Source: CAYVVT01 sp964454335
Lineage (GTDB): Bacteria; Fidelibacterota; UBA8477; JABMPR01
Length of the DNA stretch: 64,000 nt
NCBI GenBank assembly: GCA_964454335.1
Contig: CAYVVT010000004.1
Coordinates: forward strand, 228,448 to 292,447
Direction: 5' to 3'
Of this stretch, positions 17,827 through 26,270 are shown in pieces (within the stretch, counting starts at the first letter, position 1; every line of letters begins with the position of its first letter). The notes beneath the pieces were generated by a model. The model saw only the letters and a list, made by a program, of their open reading frames with translations, was not told where the DNA came from and made no database searches. The translations under genes and the position numbers were made by a program.

Positions 17827-18684
17827 ATGGCGAAAAAAGTCAAACGTATCGGTGGCGACACCAATCGGAGCTTGAGCAAGTACCTTGAGGAGATCGGCCA
17901 ATATGAACCGCTGCACCCCAAGGACGAGATCGCGCTGGCCCAGAGGGTCAAGCAAGGTGATCGGATTGCTCTAAAAAAACTTACCGAAGCCAATCTGCGT
18001 TTTGTCGTATCGGTTGCTAAGGATTACCAGGGACAGGGCCTTCCTCTGACAGATCTGATCAATGAAGGTAATCTCGGACTGATCAAAGCCGCAGAACGCT
18101 TCGACGAAACCCGGGGATTCAAATTCATCTCATATGCGGTGTGGTGGATCCGGCAGTCCATATTGCAGGCTTTAGCCGAACATTCCCGTATCGTCCGTCT
18201 ACCCCTGAACCGGGTGGGCACCATCTCGAAGATCTCCAAGACCTCAGACCGCCTGGAACAGCGCCTGGAGCGCACTCCCTCTGAGCGCGAGATCGCCAAG
18301 GAGCTGGATATGCAGCCCGAGGAGGTTGCAGACGCGATCCGCATTTCCAAGCGTCATCACTCACTGGACGCCCCTTTTCATGAAGAAGAAAAGAACTCTC
18401 TCATGGATGTCATCGAAGATGAACACCAGGAGGCACCAGATACTGAGTTGATGTCGGACTCTCTCAAAAAAGAAATCCGCGACGCTCTGGATACCCTGAA
18501 AGAACGTGAGCGTGAGGTGATCCGCATGTACTTCGGTATTGATCGCGAATACGCCCTCACCCTGAATGAAATTGGCGAAGAATTCAACCTGACCCGTGAA
18601 CGCGTGCGGCAGATCAAAGAGAAAGCCATCAAGCGTCTACAGCACAAATCCCGGAGTCGTAAACTGCAGGCCTATCTGGGCTAA
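17827..18684 (+). CDS. rpoD: Primary sigma-70 type RNA polymerase sigma factor, short RpoD
   Basis: 285-residue sigma-70 factor made of regions 1.2 to 4.2 without region 1.1, the length typical of the housekeeping sigma in FCB bacteria. Visible features are 'LSKYLEEIGQYEPL' (1.2), 'ANLRFVVSVAKDYQGQGLPLTDLINEGNLGL' in part (2.1-2.2), 'KFISYAVWWIRQSI' (2.3-2.4), and 'LTLNEIGEEFNLTRERVRQI' (4.2 helix-turn-helix). It is followed by rpsU after 24 bases, mirroring the rpsU-rpoD association in other bacteria. The long MetG-to-RsmA run upstream is probably a separate unit. Confidence 0.92.
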   Translation: MAKKVKRIGGDTNRSLSKYLEEIGQYEPLHPKDEIALAQRVKQGDRIALKKLTEANLRFVVSVAKDYQGQGLPLTDLINEGNLGLIKAAERFDETRGFKFISYAVWWIRQSILQALAEHSRIVRLPLNRVGTISKISKTSDRLEQRLERTPSEREIAKELDMQPEEVADAIRISKRHHSLDAPFHEEEKNSLMDVIEDEHQEAPDTELMSDSLKKEIRDALDTLKEREREVIRMYFGIDREYALTLNEIGEEFNLTRERVRQIKEKAIKRLQHKSRSRKLQAYLG

Positions 18685-18708
18685 TTCGAAGGGAGGTGAG
18701 ATCAAGCA

Positions 18709-18909
18709 ATGTCAGTCATGGTTACTGTAAAAAGGGACGAACCCTTTGAAAAAGCCCTGCGACGCTTCAAGAAGAAATACGAGAAGGCTGGTATCCTGAA
18801 GGACGTTAAGAAAAACTCCTTTTACCTGAAGCCCTCAGAAGACCGTCGCCTGCGGCGTGCCAAGGCAGCCAAGCGGAACCGCCGCTCGATGCATTCACGC
18901 CCCCGCTAG
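18709..18909 (+). CDS. rpsU: 30S ribosomal protein S21
   Basis: 66-residue S21, a small-subunit protein near the mRNA exit and anti-SD region. It has the S21 pattern 'EPFEKALRRFKKKYEKAGIL' and an Arg/Lys-rich C-terminus. The start is preceded by GGGAGGTGAG, the strongest SD-like stretch in this operon. It shares a transcript with rpoD and is closed by a hairpin terminator. Confidence 0.96.
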   Translation: MSVMVTVKRDEPFEKALRRFKKKYEKAGILKDVKKNSFYLKPSEDRRLRRAKAAKRNRRSMHSRPR

Positions 18910-18941
18910 ATCTGTTAACTCTTCAAGAGTTTAAGATTCAC

Positions 18942-18965
18942 AAAGCCCGGTTGATACCGGGCTTT
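18942..18965. terminator. Bidirectional terminator between rpsU and the creatininase gene
   Basis: AAAGCCCGG (18942-18950) pairs with CCGGGCTTT (18957-18965) around TTGATA. It is followed by TTTT on the plus strand and preceded by A's that give a short T-run on the minus strand. It serves the convergent rpsU and 19014-19781 genes. Confidence 0.9.
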
Positions 18966-19013
18966 TTCGTTGTTATTGGAAATAAAATAGGAGTCGACTG
19001 AGAGGTGAAGACT

Positions 19014-19781
19014 CTATTTCTCGTAAAGATCGTCCAGGTCGGCTCGGGCCAGCTCCACAATAAAGCCCGCGATCTTCTCGCAGGCATCCTTGAAGAATTT
19101 CTCTCCTTTTTCAGCACTTGACGCCGCCGGATCCCCAACGCCTGTATCCTCGGAAACATTGATCCATTCTCGTGGCGACCAGACCCAGCGCTCGCGCAAG
19201 GCTTTGATCTTCACCTGCTTTTCTGTTCCCGGGCCTGCCTGACTGAGGGGGAGAACCAGATCGGGAGTCAGGAATTGCAGGACGCTGGTCTCCATTTCCC
19301 CGGCATGATCACCCGGGATCTCGAAGTAATCCTCCGGCGGCACCACCGTCCACCAGTTGACACTGCAGATAAAGATATCTGTCTGGGGTTCCAGCTCACG
19401 GATCATAGGCTTGAAGTCATTGCCGCCATGCCCATTCAATATAACCAGTTTATAAATACCTGAATCCTCGAGAACATCGAGAATATCCGCCAGAATGGCT
19501 GCTTCCGTGCTGGGATTCAAGTTGAGGGTGAGTTTCAATCCGCGGTTCTGGGCGTTCACCCCGATGGGGATCGTGGGCAGCACGATGACATTCGCGCCCT
19601 GGTCCCAGGCATTCCGGGCGGATTCAACCGCCACAGAGGCAGCCTGGATGTTATCCGTACTGAAGGGCAGGTGATAATTATGTGCCTCTGTGGCACCCCA
19701 GGGCAATATCGCCACATCATACTGCTGGTCTTTTACCGATTGCCAGGTCGTCTCGGCCAGAATATAGGGTTTACCGGTCAT
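19014..19781 (-). CDS. Creatininase-family amidohydrolase
   Basis: 255-residue member of the creatininase/MftE family, binuclear metal amidohydrolases that act on cyclic amides or cleave peptides. Metal-ligand motifs are 'WGATEAHNYHLPFSTDN' (E-x-H and D) and 'LNGHGGND', with a further Glu in 'GDHAGEMETS'. It starts 3 nt after the phosphohexomutase stop, so the two are probably co-transcribed. The substrate is unknown. Confidence 0.88.
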   Translation of the reverse strand: MTGKPYILAETTWQSVKDQQYDVAILPWGATEAHNYHLPFSTDNIQAASVAVESARNAWDQGANVIVLPTIPIGVNAQNRGLKLTLNLNPSTEAAILADILDVLEDSGIYKLVILNGHGGNDFKPMIRELEPQTDIFICSVNWWTVVPPEDYFEIPGDHAGEMETSVLQFLTPDLVLPLSQAGPGTEKQVKIKALRERWVWSPREWINVSEDTGVGDPAASSAEKGEKFFKDACEKIAGFIVELARADLDDLYEK

Positions 19782-19784
19782 GGT

Positions 19785-21158
19785 CTATCCATTCAACAGG
19801 GTACTGATCTCATGTTTGAATTCTGAGACCAGGGAGACAGCGACGGTTTTGTTGGGCCCCTCGGCAAAGATGCGGATGATGGGTTCCGTGTTCGATGCTC
19901 TGAAATGAACCCAGCGATCCTTCCACGAGATCTTGACTCCATCCTGCAGGTCCGGAGCCAGGCCTCGGTATTTCTCAGCAAGTTGGAGCAGAATGTCCTT
20001 AGGGTCGCTGTGGCCTACATCCAGACGGTCCTTGACCATTTCGAAACGTGGTAGTGATGCTGCGATCTCACTGATACTGCGCCCCTCCTCAGACATCAGG
20101 GTCAGTATCAGTGCCGCAGCCACCAGTGAATCGCGACCCAGGTGGGAATCCGGTAAGATCACACCACCATTCCCCTCTCCCCCGATAAGACTGGGCACGG
20201 CCTGCATTTGGCGGGCGACATGGATCTCTCCCACCGGAGTGCGGATCACCCTTTTCCCGAAGGTCTTGCCCAATGCATCCAGCGCCATGGTGGTTGAAAG
20301 ATTGGTTACCAGGACACGGTCATCATCTGGTTCGGTATGGATCAGCGCATGATAAGCTGCCAGGACCAGTGTGTATTCTTCGACCAGAGGTCGACCATCA
20401 TCATCGATGACCGCCAGACGATCCGCATCAGGATCTGTCGCCAGGCCGATATCCGCGCGTTCTGTGCGCACCCGGGTCATGAGTTCCTTCAGGTTTTCCG
20501 GCAGCGGTTCAGGTGTATGCACAAAATCCCCGTTGTTCTCGCAATTCATCCGGACGACGTTACAGCCCAGTTTTTCAAGCAACAGGGGCAATGCTTCGGA
20601 ACCGGCACCATTGATGGCGTCAAGGACCACCTTGTATTTCCGCCGGCGCACTCTGGAAACATTTACCAGATCAAGGTTCAGGACGTCCTCGATATGGCGT
20701 TCAATGCGATCATCCATGACCTGAACCCGGCCGGTCGCTTCCGCAGGCAGGGAGGGCGCAGTTTCAAGGCTTTTCAGGTGTTCTTGCAATTCTGTGTGCT
20801 GGTCCGAATCCAGGAACAAACCTTCCCGGCCAATGAATTTGAGAGCGTTCCATTCAATGGGATTGTGGCTGGCTGTCACAATGATACCACCCGCCGCATC
20901 CAGTTGCTTGACCATCAGCTGGGCGGTTGGCGTCGGACAGATCCCACAATCTATAATCTCACAGCCCATGCGCTGCAGTGTCAATTCGACGATGCCTTTG
21001 AACATTCGGCCGGAAGGACGTGAATCCATGGCAATGATGATCTTTCCGCGGCCCATCAACTCGCCAAAGGCCCGAGTATAGGTTCCTACGACCCCGGCAT
21101 CGAAACCATCATTGATGATCCCTCGAACACCCGAGATTCCACTGATCAGCGTGGGCAT
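19785..21158 (-). CDS. Phosphoglucosamine mutase / phosphomannomutase
   Basis: 457-residue alpha-D-phosphohexomutase. The phosphoserine loop is 'TASHNPIEWNALKF', the metal loop 'DPDADRLAV', and the sugar-binding loop 'GGEGNGGVI' (GEGNGG); the C-terminal phosphate-binding loop is 'RASNTEPIIRI'. The length and loops suit GlmM-like enzymes, which convert glucosamine-6-P to glucosamine-1-P for peptidoglycan, but phosphomannomutase cannot be excluded. It is followed by the creatininase gene and preceded by a GNAT gene. Confidence 0.9.
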   Translation of the reverse strand: MPTLISGISGVRGIINDGFDAGVVGTYTRAFGELMGRGKIIIAMDSRPSGRMFKGIVELTLQRMGCEIIDCGICPTPTAQLMVKQLDAAGGIIVTASHNPIEWNALKFIGREGLFLDSDQHTELQEHLKSLETAPSLPAEATGRVQVMDDRIERHIEDVLNLDLVNVSRVRRRKYKVVLDAINGAGSEALPLLLEKLGCNVVRMNCENNGDFVHTPEPLPENLKELMTRVRTERADIGLATDPDADRLAVIDDDGRPLVEEYTLVLAAYHALIHTEPDDDRVLVTNLSTTMALDALGKTFGKRVIRTPVGEIHVARQMQAVPSLIGGEGNGGVILPDSHLGRDSLVAAALILTLMSEEGRSISEIAASLPRFEMVKDRLDVGHSDPKDILLQLAEKYRGLAPDLQDGVKISWKDRWVHFRASNTEPIIRIFAEGPNKTVAVSLVSEFKHEISTLLNG

Positions 21159-21189
21159 GTCAGTCCTCCGCTCTGGTTACACGCACTAG

Positions 21190-21723
21190 CTATTCTTCCA
21201 ACCCAATTAATTTATATCCAATGAGATCATCGACGGTGGTTTTTCCGATGGTGAATGGTTTATGGTCTACAAATTTGAATCCTTGTCGATGATACCAGTC
21301 AATGGCCGGCTGATTCTCAGACATTACTCCCAACCAGAGCCGATCCGTACCGATCTTTAGTGCCTGTTCAATGCCCTTGTCCAACAGGGCCTTACCAAGA
21401 CCCGACCCCTGGTGCTGCGGCAGGACATACAGAGAAGTGACATAAAACTCCTGTGTTTCCTTGTTCCAGTGAGATTTGCTGTAGCCAACGACCTCGTTCT
21501 CAACCGTTGAGACCCAGCCATCCACGATACCGGAATTATACAGCTGCAGCAGGCGAGGGATGGCATAATAGGCCTCGTGAAAGGACCGCATGTCCTCCTC
21601 GGGAATAAAACCACCATACGCATCCATCCATGTGTGCCAGGCTACCGACCGGATCGCCGACAGGTCAGATCTACGCCAGCGACGTACCCCTATCCCGCTT
21701 TTCCGGCCAAAGGCAAATTTCAT
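21190..21723 (-). CDS. GNAT N-acetyltransferase
   Basis: 177-residue GNAT acetyltransferase. The acetyl-CoA-binding motif A is 'LYVLPQHQGSGLGKALLD' (Q-x-x-G-x-G pattern), followed by a 'LGVMSENQPAIDWYHRQGFKFV' motif B. The acceptor is unknown. It is 7 nt downstream of the GT2 gene, so it may act in the same glycan pathway, but that is inference. Confidence 0.88.
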   Translation of the reverse strand: MKFAFGRKSGIGVRRWRRSDLSAIRSVAWHTWMDAYGGFIPEEDMRSFHEAYYAIPRLLQLYNSGIVDGWVSTVENEVVGYSKSHWNKETQEFYVTSLYVLPQHQGSGLGKALLDKGIEQALKIGTDRLWLGVMSENQPAIDWYHRQGFKFVDHKPFTIGKTTVDDLIGYKLIGLEE

Positions 21724-21730
21724 CAGACCA

Positions 21731-22774
21731 TTAGTCCGTTTCGCGCCAGGTAATGGCGCTGGCCACCTTGCGTCCAGCCAGGAAATACTGAAAGAAGATC
21801 GAACCGCGGTACATACGCTGCACTGTCCGGCGAACGCCCTGGTCCCTGCGTAGTCGTCTGACCTGCATGTGTTTTCGCAGTATCAACCAGGGGTGCAACA
21901 GATTCCATGCGAAGGCGTGCAGGATTGCTCCAATACGCTTCCAGTCACCAATCAGGGCGCTGAACACGATTGCCACCCCCTCGAGTGCGATCCTTGCAGG
22001 TAGAGTGAAGGCAAGGTATGCGAAAGGATAATTCTTCATCATCATGATGAGGTTGTTGCGGTGGTTCAGATATTTTTTCAGATAGCGATCCGGTGGCAGT
22101 GTCCAGCCGGAGTGGTGCAGGATCCTGGCATCGGGCGCATTGACGATCTTCCATCCCGCGTTCTGCAACCGCCAGCACAGATCGATCTCCTCCATGTGGG
22201 CGAAGAAATCCTCATCGAACATGCCCACTTCATCAAGGGCGCTTTTTCTGAAGAGCAGGGCCGTTCCGCTTGCCCAGAAGATCTCCCTGGGATCATCATA
22301 CTGCCCCTTGTCCTCTTCCAAGGTGGTGAATATGCGCCCCAGGGCGAAGGGAAATCCCAACATGTCAAGCATCCCACCAGCTCCCCCGGCGTAGTCAAAG
22401 CATTCTGGGTGTTGTGCTGAAAGTATCTTTGGCTGAACTGCAGCAGCCTGGGGATCATCGTCCAGCGCCTTCACCAGGGGTTCGATCCATCCCGGATCGT
22501 GTGTCGTGTCATTATTCAAGACCAACAGGTAATCGCCCGTGGCCTGTTCAAGACCACGATTCGAACCACCGGCAAAACCAAGATTTTTCTCGTTCTGAAT
22601 GATCCTGACCTGCTGGAAATGCTGCCGTACATGCTTTACGCTGTCATCGCTGGATGCATTATCCACCAGGATGATCTCAATGTCCGGATAGGTGGTCTGC
22701 TCCAGCGAACGCAGACAGGCATCCAGGATCTCGATCCCATTAAAATGCGGTATGATGATGGAAACACGTTTCAT
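21731..22774 (-). CDS. Family 2 glycosyltransferase
   Basis: 347-residue GT2 with the WcaA/rhamnosyltransferase fold. It opens MKRVSIIIPHFNG and has 'VDNASSDDSV' and the DXD-like 'LVLNNDTTHDPGWIEPL', with an 'ARILHHSGWTLPPDRYLKKY' acceptor region. Near the C-terminus are hydrophobic segments that may associate with the membrane. It probably adds sugar to a surface glycan or lipid carrier. It follows the GT117 gene by about 157 nt, with a terminator between them. Confidence 0.9.
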   Translation of the reverse strand: MKRVSIIIPHFNGIEILDACLRSLEQTTYPDIEIILVDNASSDDSVKHVRQHFQQVRIIQNEKNLGFAGGSNRGLEQATGDYLLVLNNDTTHDPGWIEPLVKALDDDPQAAAVQPKILSAQHPECFDYAGGAGGMLDMLGFPFALGRIFTTLEEDKGQYDDPREIFWASGTALLFRKSALDEVGMFDEDFFAHMEEIDLCWRLQNAGWKIVNAPDARILHHSGWTLPPDRYLKKYLNHRNNLIMMMKNYPFAYLAFTLPARIALEGVAIVFSALIGDWKRIGAILHAFAWNLLHPWLILRKHMQVRRLRRDQGVRRTVQRMYRGSIFFQYFLAGRKVASAITWRETD

Positions 22775-22896
22775 GATCTGGAACCACCGAACAAAGCTAT
22801 CGTGGAAAAATAATCTGACGAAGTACAGAAGACATTTTTTTTGTCGTTCTCCTGTAGACAGGTGCCGCCGATTCTTAATTCCCCCAAGATGAAAAA

Positions 22897-22913
22897 CGGC
22901 GGATCAACCGCCG
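22897..22913 (-). terminator. Terminator after the GT117 gene
   Basis: CGGCGG (22897-22902) pairs with CCGCCG (22908-22913) around ATCAA. On the minus strand the stem is followed by TTTTT. It lies about 20 bases past the stop at 22932. Confidence 0.85.
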
Positions 22914-22931
22914 CTTTCCAGAGTCATTGAT

Positions 22932-25900
22932 CTACTGTGGGAGCGTGTCGCCCCTAGCCTGCGCCAGAGCATCCCGGAGGGTTTGCACCTCTCTTGCATT
23001 GGGTACCAGGCTTGCCAACCGTTCCACCCACACGTCACCATTGATAAGATCCTTCTCCTTCACATAGGCCCGAGCCAGCTCGAAGGTGATCTGGGGATTG
23101 TTGGGAGATTTTTCAGCCAGTGGAAGCAGTATCTCAATTGCACGTCCGGTCTCGTCGAAGAGATCATTCCAGATGGAAGCGACCTTCAGGTAGTCATAAT
23201 CACCACTGACCTCACGCCCATTGGCCAGGGCATACTCCATATACTCCCGGGCACGTTCCGCATCTCCAAACTGATTATACATCTGGACGATCTGGAGGTA
23301 GAGATCCATGATGGTAATGGGGATGGTCTCGTCAGGTAGGAATTCATCCATCTTCCTCAGGACATCGAGAGCTTTTTCATCCTGCTGGTTGAAACCGTAT
23401 TCATAGACCAGTTGCAGAAAACCCTTTCTGTAATTCTGGAGCAGACGCTGGACATTCTCGGGATAGTAGACATCCGGATCGTCAAGATTGGTATAACGGT
23501 AGGTATTGATGATGTTCTCATACATCACATCCGGATCAATACCCTGACCGATCTTCTGGGGAATGATCTTATAGGCCTGGCCATCCATGCGCAAATATTC
23601 TGTCAATCCCAGCTGATTGCTGGGTGAAACCGTCACTGCAAAGTAGATGGGTTGTTTCCACTGATTCACACGAATGATCTCGAAGATCATGACGTCCTGG
23701 ATTCTGAGGCCGCCAACCATCTTTCCGGTCTGGGGATTTCGCTGTCGGCTGATGGTGGGACTCATGGTCCAGACCAGGCCCTGGGATTCTTCGAGTGTAC
23801 CACCCTCGGGCAGGTCACCGACCCGCTTCTCCGGTCCCGGGATGCGCATCTCCCGTTCTTCCCAGCGCCAGAGCCCCATCTGTTCGATCTCATCATCTGT
23901 CAGACTGATTGGGACCTTGGGTTCCATATGTTTCAGCTGTTTGATATACCAGGGCGTGTTCAACAGACTCAGGTTAACCACCCGTACATCCTTGCGGATT
24001 CCCTCAACCTCCTGCAGATACCACAGGGGAAAGGTGTCATTGTCACCATTGGTGAAGATGATGGCATTCGGTTCACAGGTGTTCAGCAAATTATAAGAGT
24101 ATTCCCAGGCAACGTAGTTCCCGGTGCGGTCATGCGTATGGTAGTTGGCCAGCAGCATGTTCAGGGGCACGGCGAGTGTCAGGACCGCAATTGCGGCAGA
24201 GAAGAAAACGGGACTGTTCTTGCGCCATTCGTTCAGTTTTTCCAGCACTGCTGCTGCTCCAATCCCGATCCAAACGGCAAAGGCAAAGAAGCTCCCCGTA
24301 TAAGAATAATCCCTTTCTCGAGGTTGAGGATCATCCTGGTTCAGATAGATGAGGATCGCCAGGCCGGTGAGCACGAAGAGAGCCGTAATGGAGAAAGCCC
24401 GTTTTGAATCACGGCTGAAATGGTGTCCCATTCCCAGCAAACCCAGGATGAGAGGCAAAGCCCATAGTTGCGTTATATCCGACCGGTCACCGCTACGTCC
24501 CCAGAACTGCCATTTGAAATAGCGGATGTACATTTGGTTTACCTGATACCGCCAGAAGAAATCCGAAGTGCTGCGGTAGCCACGTTTGATCTCCATGAGG
24601 TTGGTGATCCGCTGCAGAACCTCGCGATTCCCCATGCGGATCTGGACCTGATCCGGCGATGCGCCGACACCCCCTGTAAGGACGCCGATCCTGTCAGTAT
24701 TGTTTATACGTACCACGATCCCTTCGCGGATGTTCTTCTGGGTCAGGGGCTGTTCTTCCCAGCGATCGCGATAGAACATGGGATAGGACCCATACTGCTC
24801 GCGTTCCAGATAGGCAATGGCCTGGGTGATCGTCTCCGGGTCATTCTCGTCAATATTGGGATTCTGGGCGGAGCGGATGAAGATCATCTGATAGGACGAA
24901 TAGCCTACCAGGACCAGGAGAAAGGCCATGATGCCCAAGCGGACCTCATTCTGCCAGCGCTTGGCGTACATGGGTGCGAAATAGACCAGGGTCATCATCG
25001 CCAGGGCGGCGAGAATGAGTGTCGCACCGATCCCGGAGACGGCATTCTCCGTATTCATCACACCGGCAACAAAGGCGGCTGACTTGGGTACCCCCTTGAT
25101 GATACCAGCGTAAATGGCCAGATAGGCAGCCCCGGCAGCGCCCATGAGCAGTGTCTGGCGCCAGAATCGACCACGTCGGTCTCCCTTGAAGAGTTGGGAC
25201 AATCCGAATAGTCCGGCAGCCAGGATCCCCACCGTCAGTGCAAGCATGGAGGCCAGCTTGCTGGTTCGTTCGCTTTCTGTCAATCGCAGATAATCAAGAG
25301 ATGTTTCAGGCAATGTCATCTCCACCGCCAGCATCACGGCAATCGCGCCAACCACCAGCACACCCAGCATGTGCAGCATCATTTCCACACCGTCCTCTTC
25401 GGGATTCAGCTTGGAATACATGATCAGGGCAATGAATGGGATGGTGAGCAGGTTGAGCATGTGTACGGATATGGCCAGACCTATCATATAGGAGATAATA
25501 AGGATATAGCGCGCACCGATAGCGCCTTCTTCCACTTTTTCAGACCATTTGAGAATGAGCCAGACAACGATGGCCGTAAAGAAAATGCTCATGGAATAGA
25601 CCTCAGCCTCAACTGCATTGAACCAGTGGCTGTCAGAAAATGCCAGAGCCAGGGATCCGATAGCCCCTCCGCCATAAGCGATCCATCTGTCTGTGGCATT
25701 GCGGATGGGACCACGCCATTCGGCCACAAGCCGCACGATGATGAGAAAGAGGAACATGTTCGAGAATGCCGTGGCGATGGGTGACATCATGTTGATACGA
25801 TAGGCAATGGTGTGGAATTCAGGCAAGTTCATGATGGGATCCAGGGCTGCACCGCCATTAAAGGGCAACATTGAGAAGAAACGCCCCAACAGCAGGTATA

Positions 25901-26075
25901 GTGGCGAGCCGGGTGGGTGTGGCACCTGCAATGTATGGGAGACAGCGATGAATTCACCACAATCCCAGAAAGATACCGTCGGTGCCATGGTGAATATGTA
26001 GATCAGATAGGTGAAGATCAGTACAAATGCGGCCAGTAGCCATTTTGTCAAATCACGGGTTGCGGGTATATCCAT
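22932..26075 (-). CDS. DUF2723 (GT117) multi-pass membrane glycosyltransferase-like protein with C-terminal TPR region
   Basis: 1047-residue integral membrane protein of the DUF2723/GT117 family, found widely in FCB bacteria and proposed to be protein O-mannosyltransferase-like. It starts with a transmembrane segment, then the early 'SFWDCGEFIAVSHTLQVPHPPGSPLYLLLG' region (the DUF2723 hallmark, acidic loop after TM1). About 12 membrane helices follow to residue 660. The lumenal part has 'YSYTGSFFAFAVWIGIG' and 'FTNGDNDTFPLWYLQEVEGI', and residues about 900-1040 read as TPR-like helices. Substrate not known. Confidence 0.88.
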   Translation of the reverse strand: MDIPATRDLTKWLLAAFVLIFTYLIYIFTMAPTVSFWDCGEFIAVSHTLQVPHPPGSPLYLLLGRFFSMLPFNGGAALDPIMNLPEFHTIAYRINMMSPIATAFSNMFLFLIIVRLVAEWRGPIRNATDRWIAYGGGAIGSLALAFSDSHWFNAVEAEVYSMSIFFTAIVVWLILKWSEKVEEGAIGARYILIISYMIGLAISVHMLNLLTIPFIALIMYSKLNPEEDGVEMMLHMLGVLVVGAIAVMLAVEMTLPETSLDYLRLTESERTSKLASMLALTVGILAAGLFGLSQLFKGDRRGRFWRQTLLMGAAGAAYLAIYAGIIKGVPKSAAFVAGVMNTENAVSGIGATLILAALAMMTLVYFAPMYAKRWQNEVRLGIMAFLLVLVGYSSYQMIFIRSAQNPNIDENDPETITQAIAYLEREQYGSYPMFYRDRWEEQPLTQKNIREGIVVRINNTDRIGVLTGGVGASPDQVQIRMGNREVLQRITNLMEIKRGYRSTSDFFWRYQVNQMYIRYFKWQFWGRSGDRSDITQLWALPLILGLLGMGHHFSRDSKRAFSITALFVLTGLAILIYLNQDDPQPRERDYSYTGSFFAFAVWIGIGAAAVLEKLNEWRKNSPVFFSAAIAVLTLAVPLNMLLANYHTHDRTGNYVAWEYSYNLLNTCEPNAIIFTNGDNDTFPLWYLQEVEGIRKDVRVVNLSLLNTPWYIKQLKHMEPKVPISLTDDEIEQMGLWRWEEREMRIPGPEKRVGDLPEGGTLEESQGLVWTMSPTISRQRNPQTGKMVGGLRIQDVMIFEIIRVNQWKQPIYFAVTVSPSNQLGLTEYLRMDGQAYKIIPQKIGQGIDPDVMYENIINTYRYTNLDDPDVYYPENVQRLLQNYRKGFLQLVYEYGFNQQDEKALDVLRKMDEFLPDETIPITIMDLYLQIVQMYNQFGDAERAREYMEYALANGREVSGDYDYLKVASIWNDLFDETGRAIEILLPLAEKSPNNPQITFELARAYVKEKDLINGDVWVERLASLVPNAREVQTLRDALAQARGDTLPQ

Positions 26076-26216
26076 TCCTCGTCCTCGTCTATCGATGTTC
26101 GGTCTGCAAAAAAGCTAACGTTAAATTGCAGTTATTGTTTCAGTTCAATCCCAGCAGGGCCGGGCAATATATAGTCTATGTCGAGGCTTGCCAACATGAT
26201 GTTGGACATACAGAAA

Positions 26217-26237
26217 GGGCCGGTTAACGACCGGCCC
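26217..26237 (-). terminator. Hairpin after the C25 protease gene
   Basis: GGGCCGGT (26217-26224) pairs with ACCGGCCC (26230-26237). On the minus strand it is followed by TTTCTGTATG. It is 34 bases beyond the stop at 26271. The T-run is short, so termination strength is uncertain. Confidence 0.6.
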
Positions 26238-26270
26238 CATCTGCATATTTCTGATTGCTGAGTATTGCAG

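Noticed and set aside
23652..24407. Long plus-strand ORF opposite the GT117 gene
   Set aside because: Its protein has no recognisable motif, and the minus-strand reading shows a full DUF2723 protein across the same bases.
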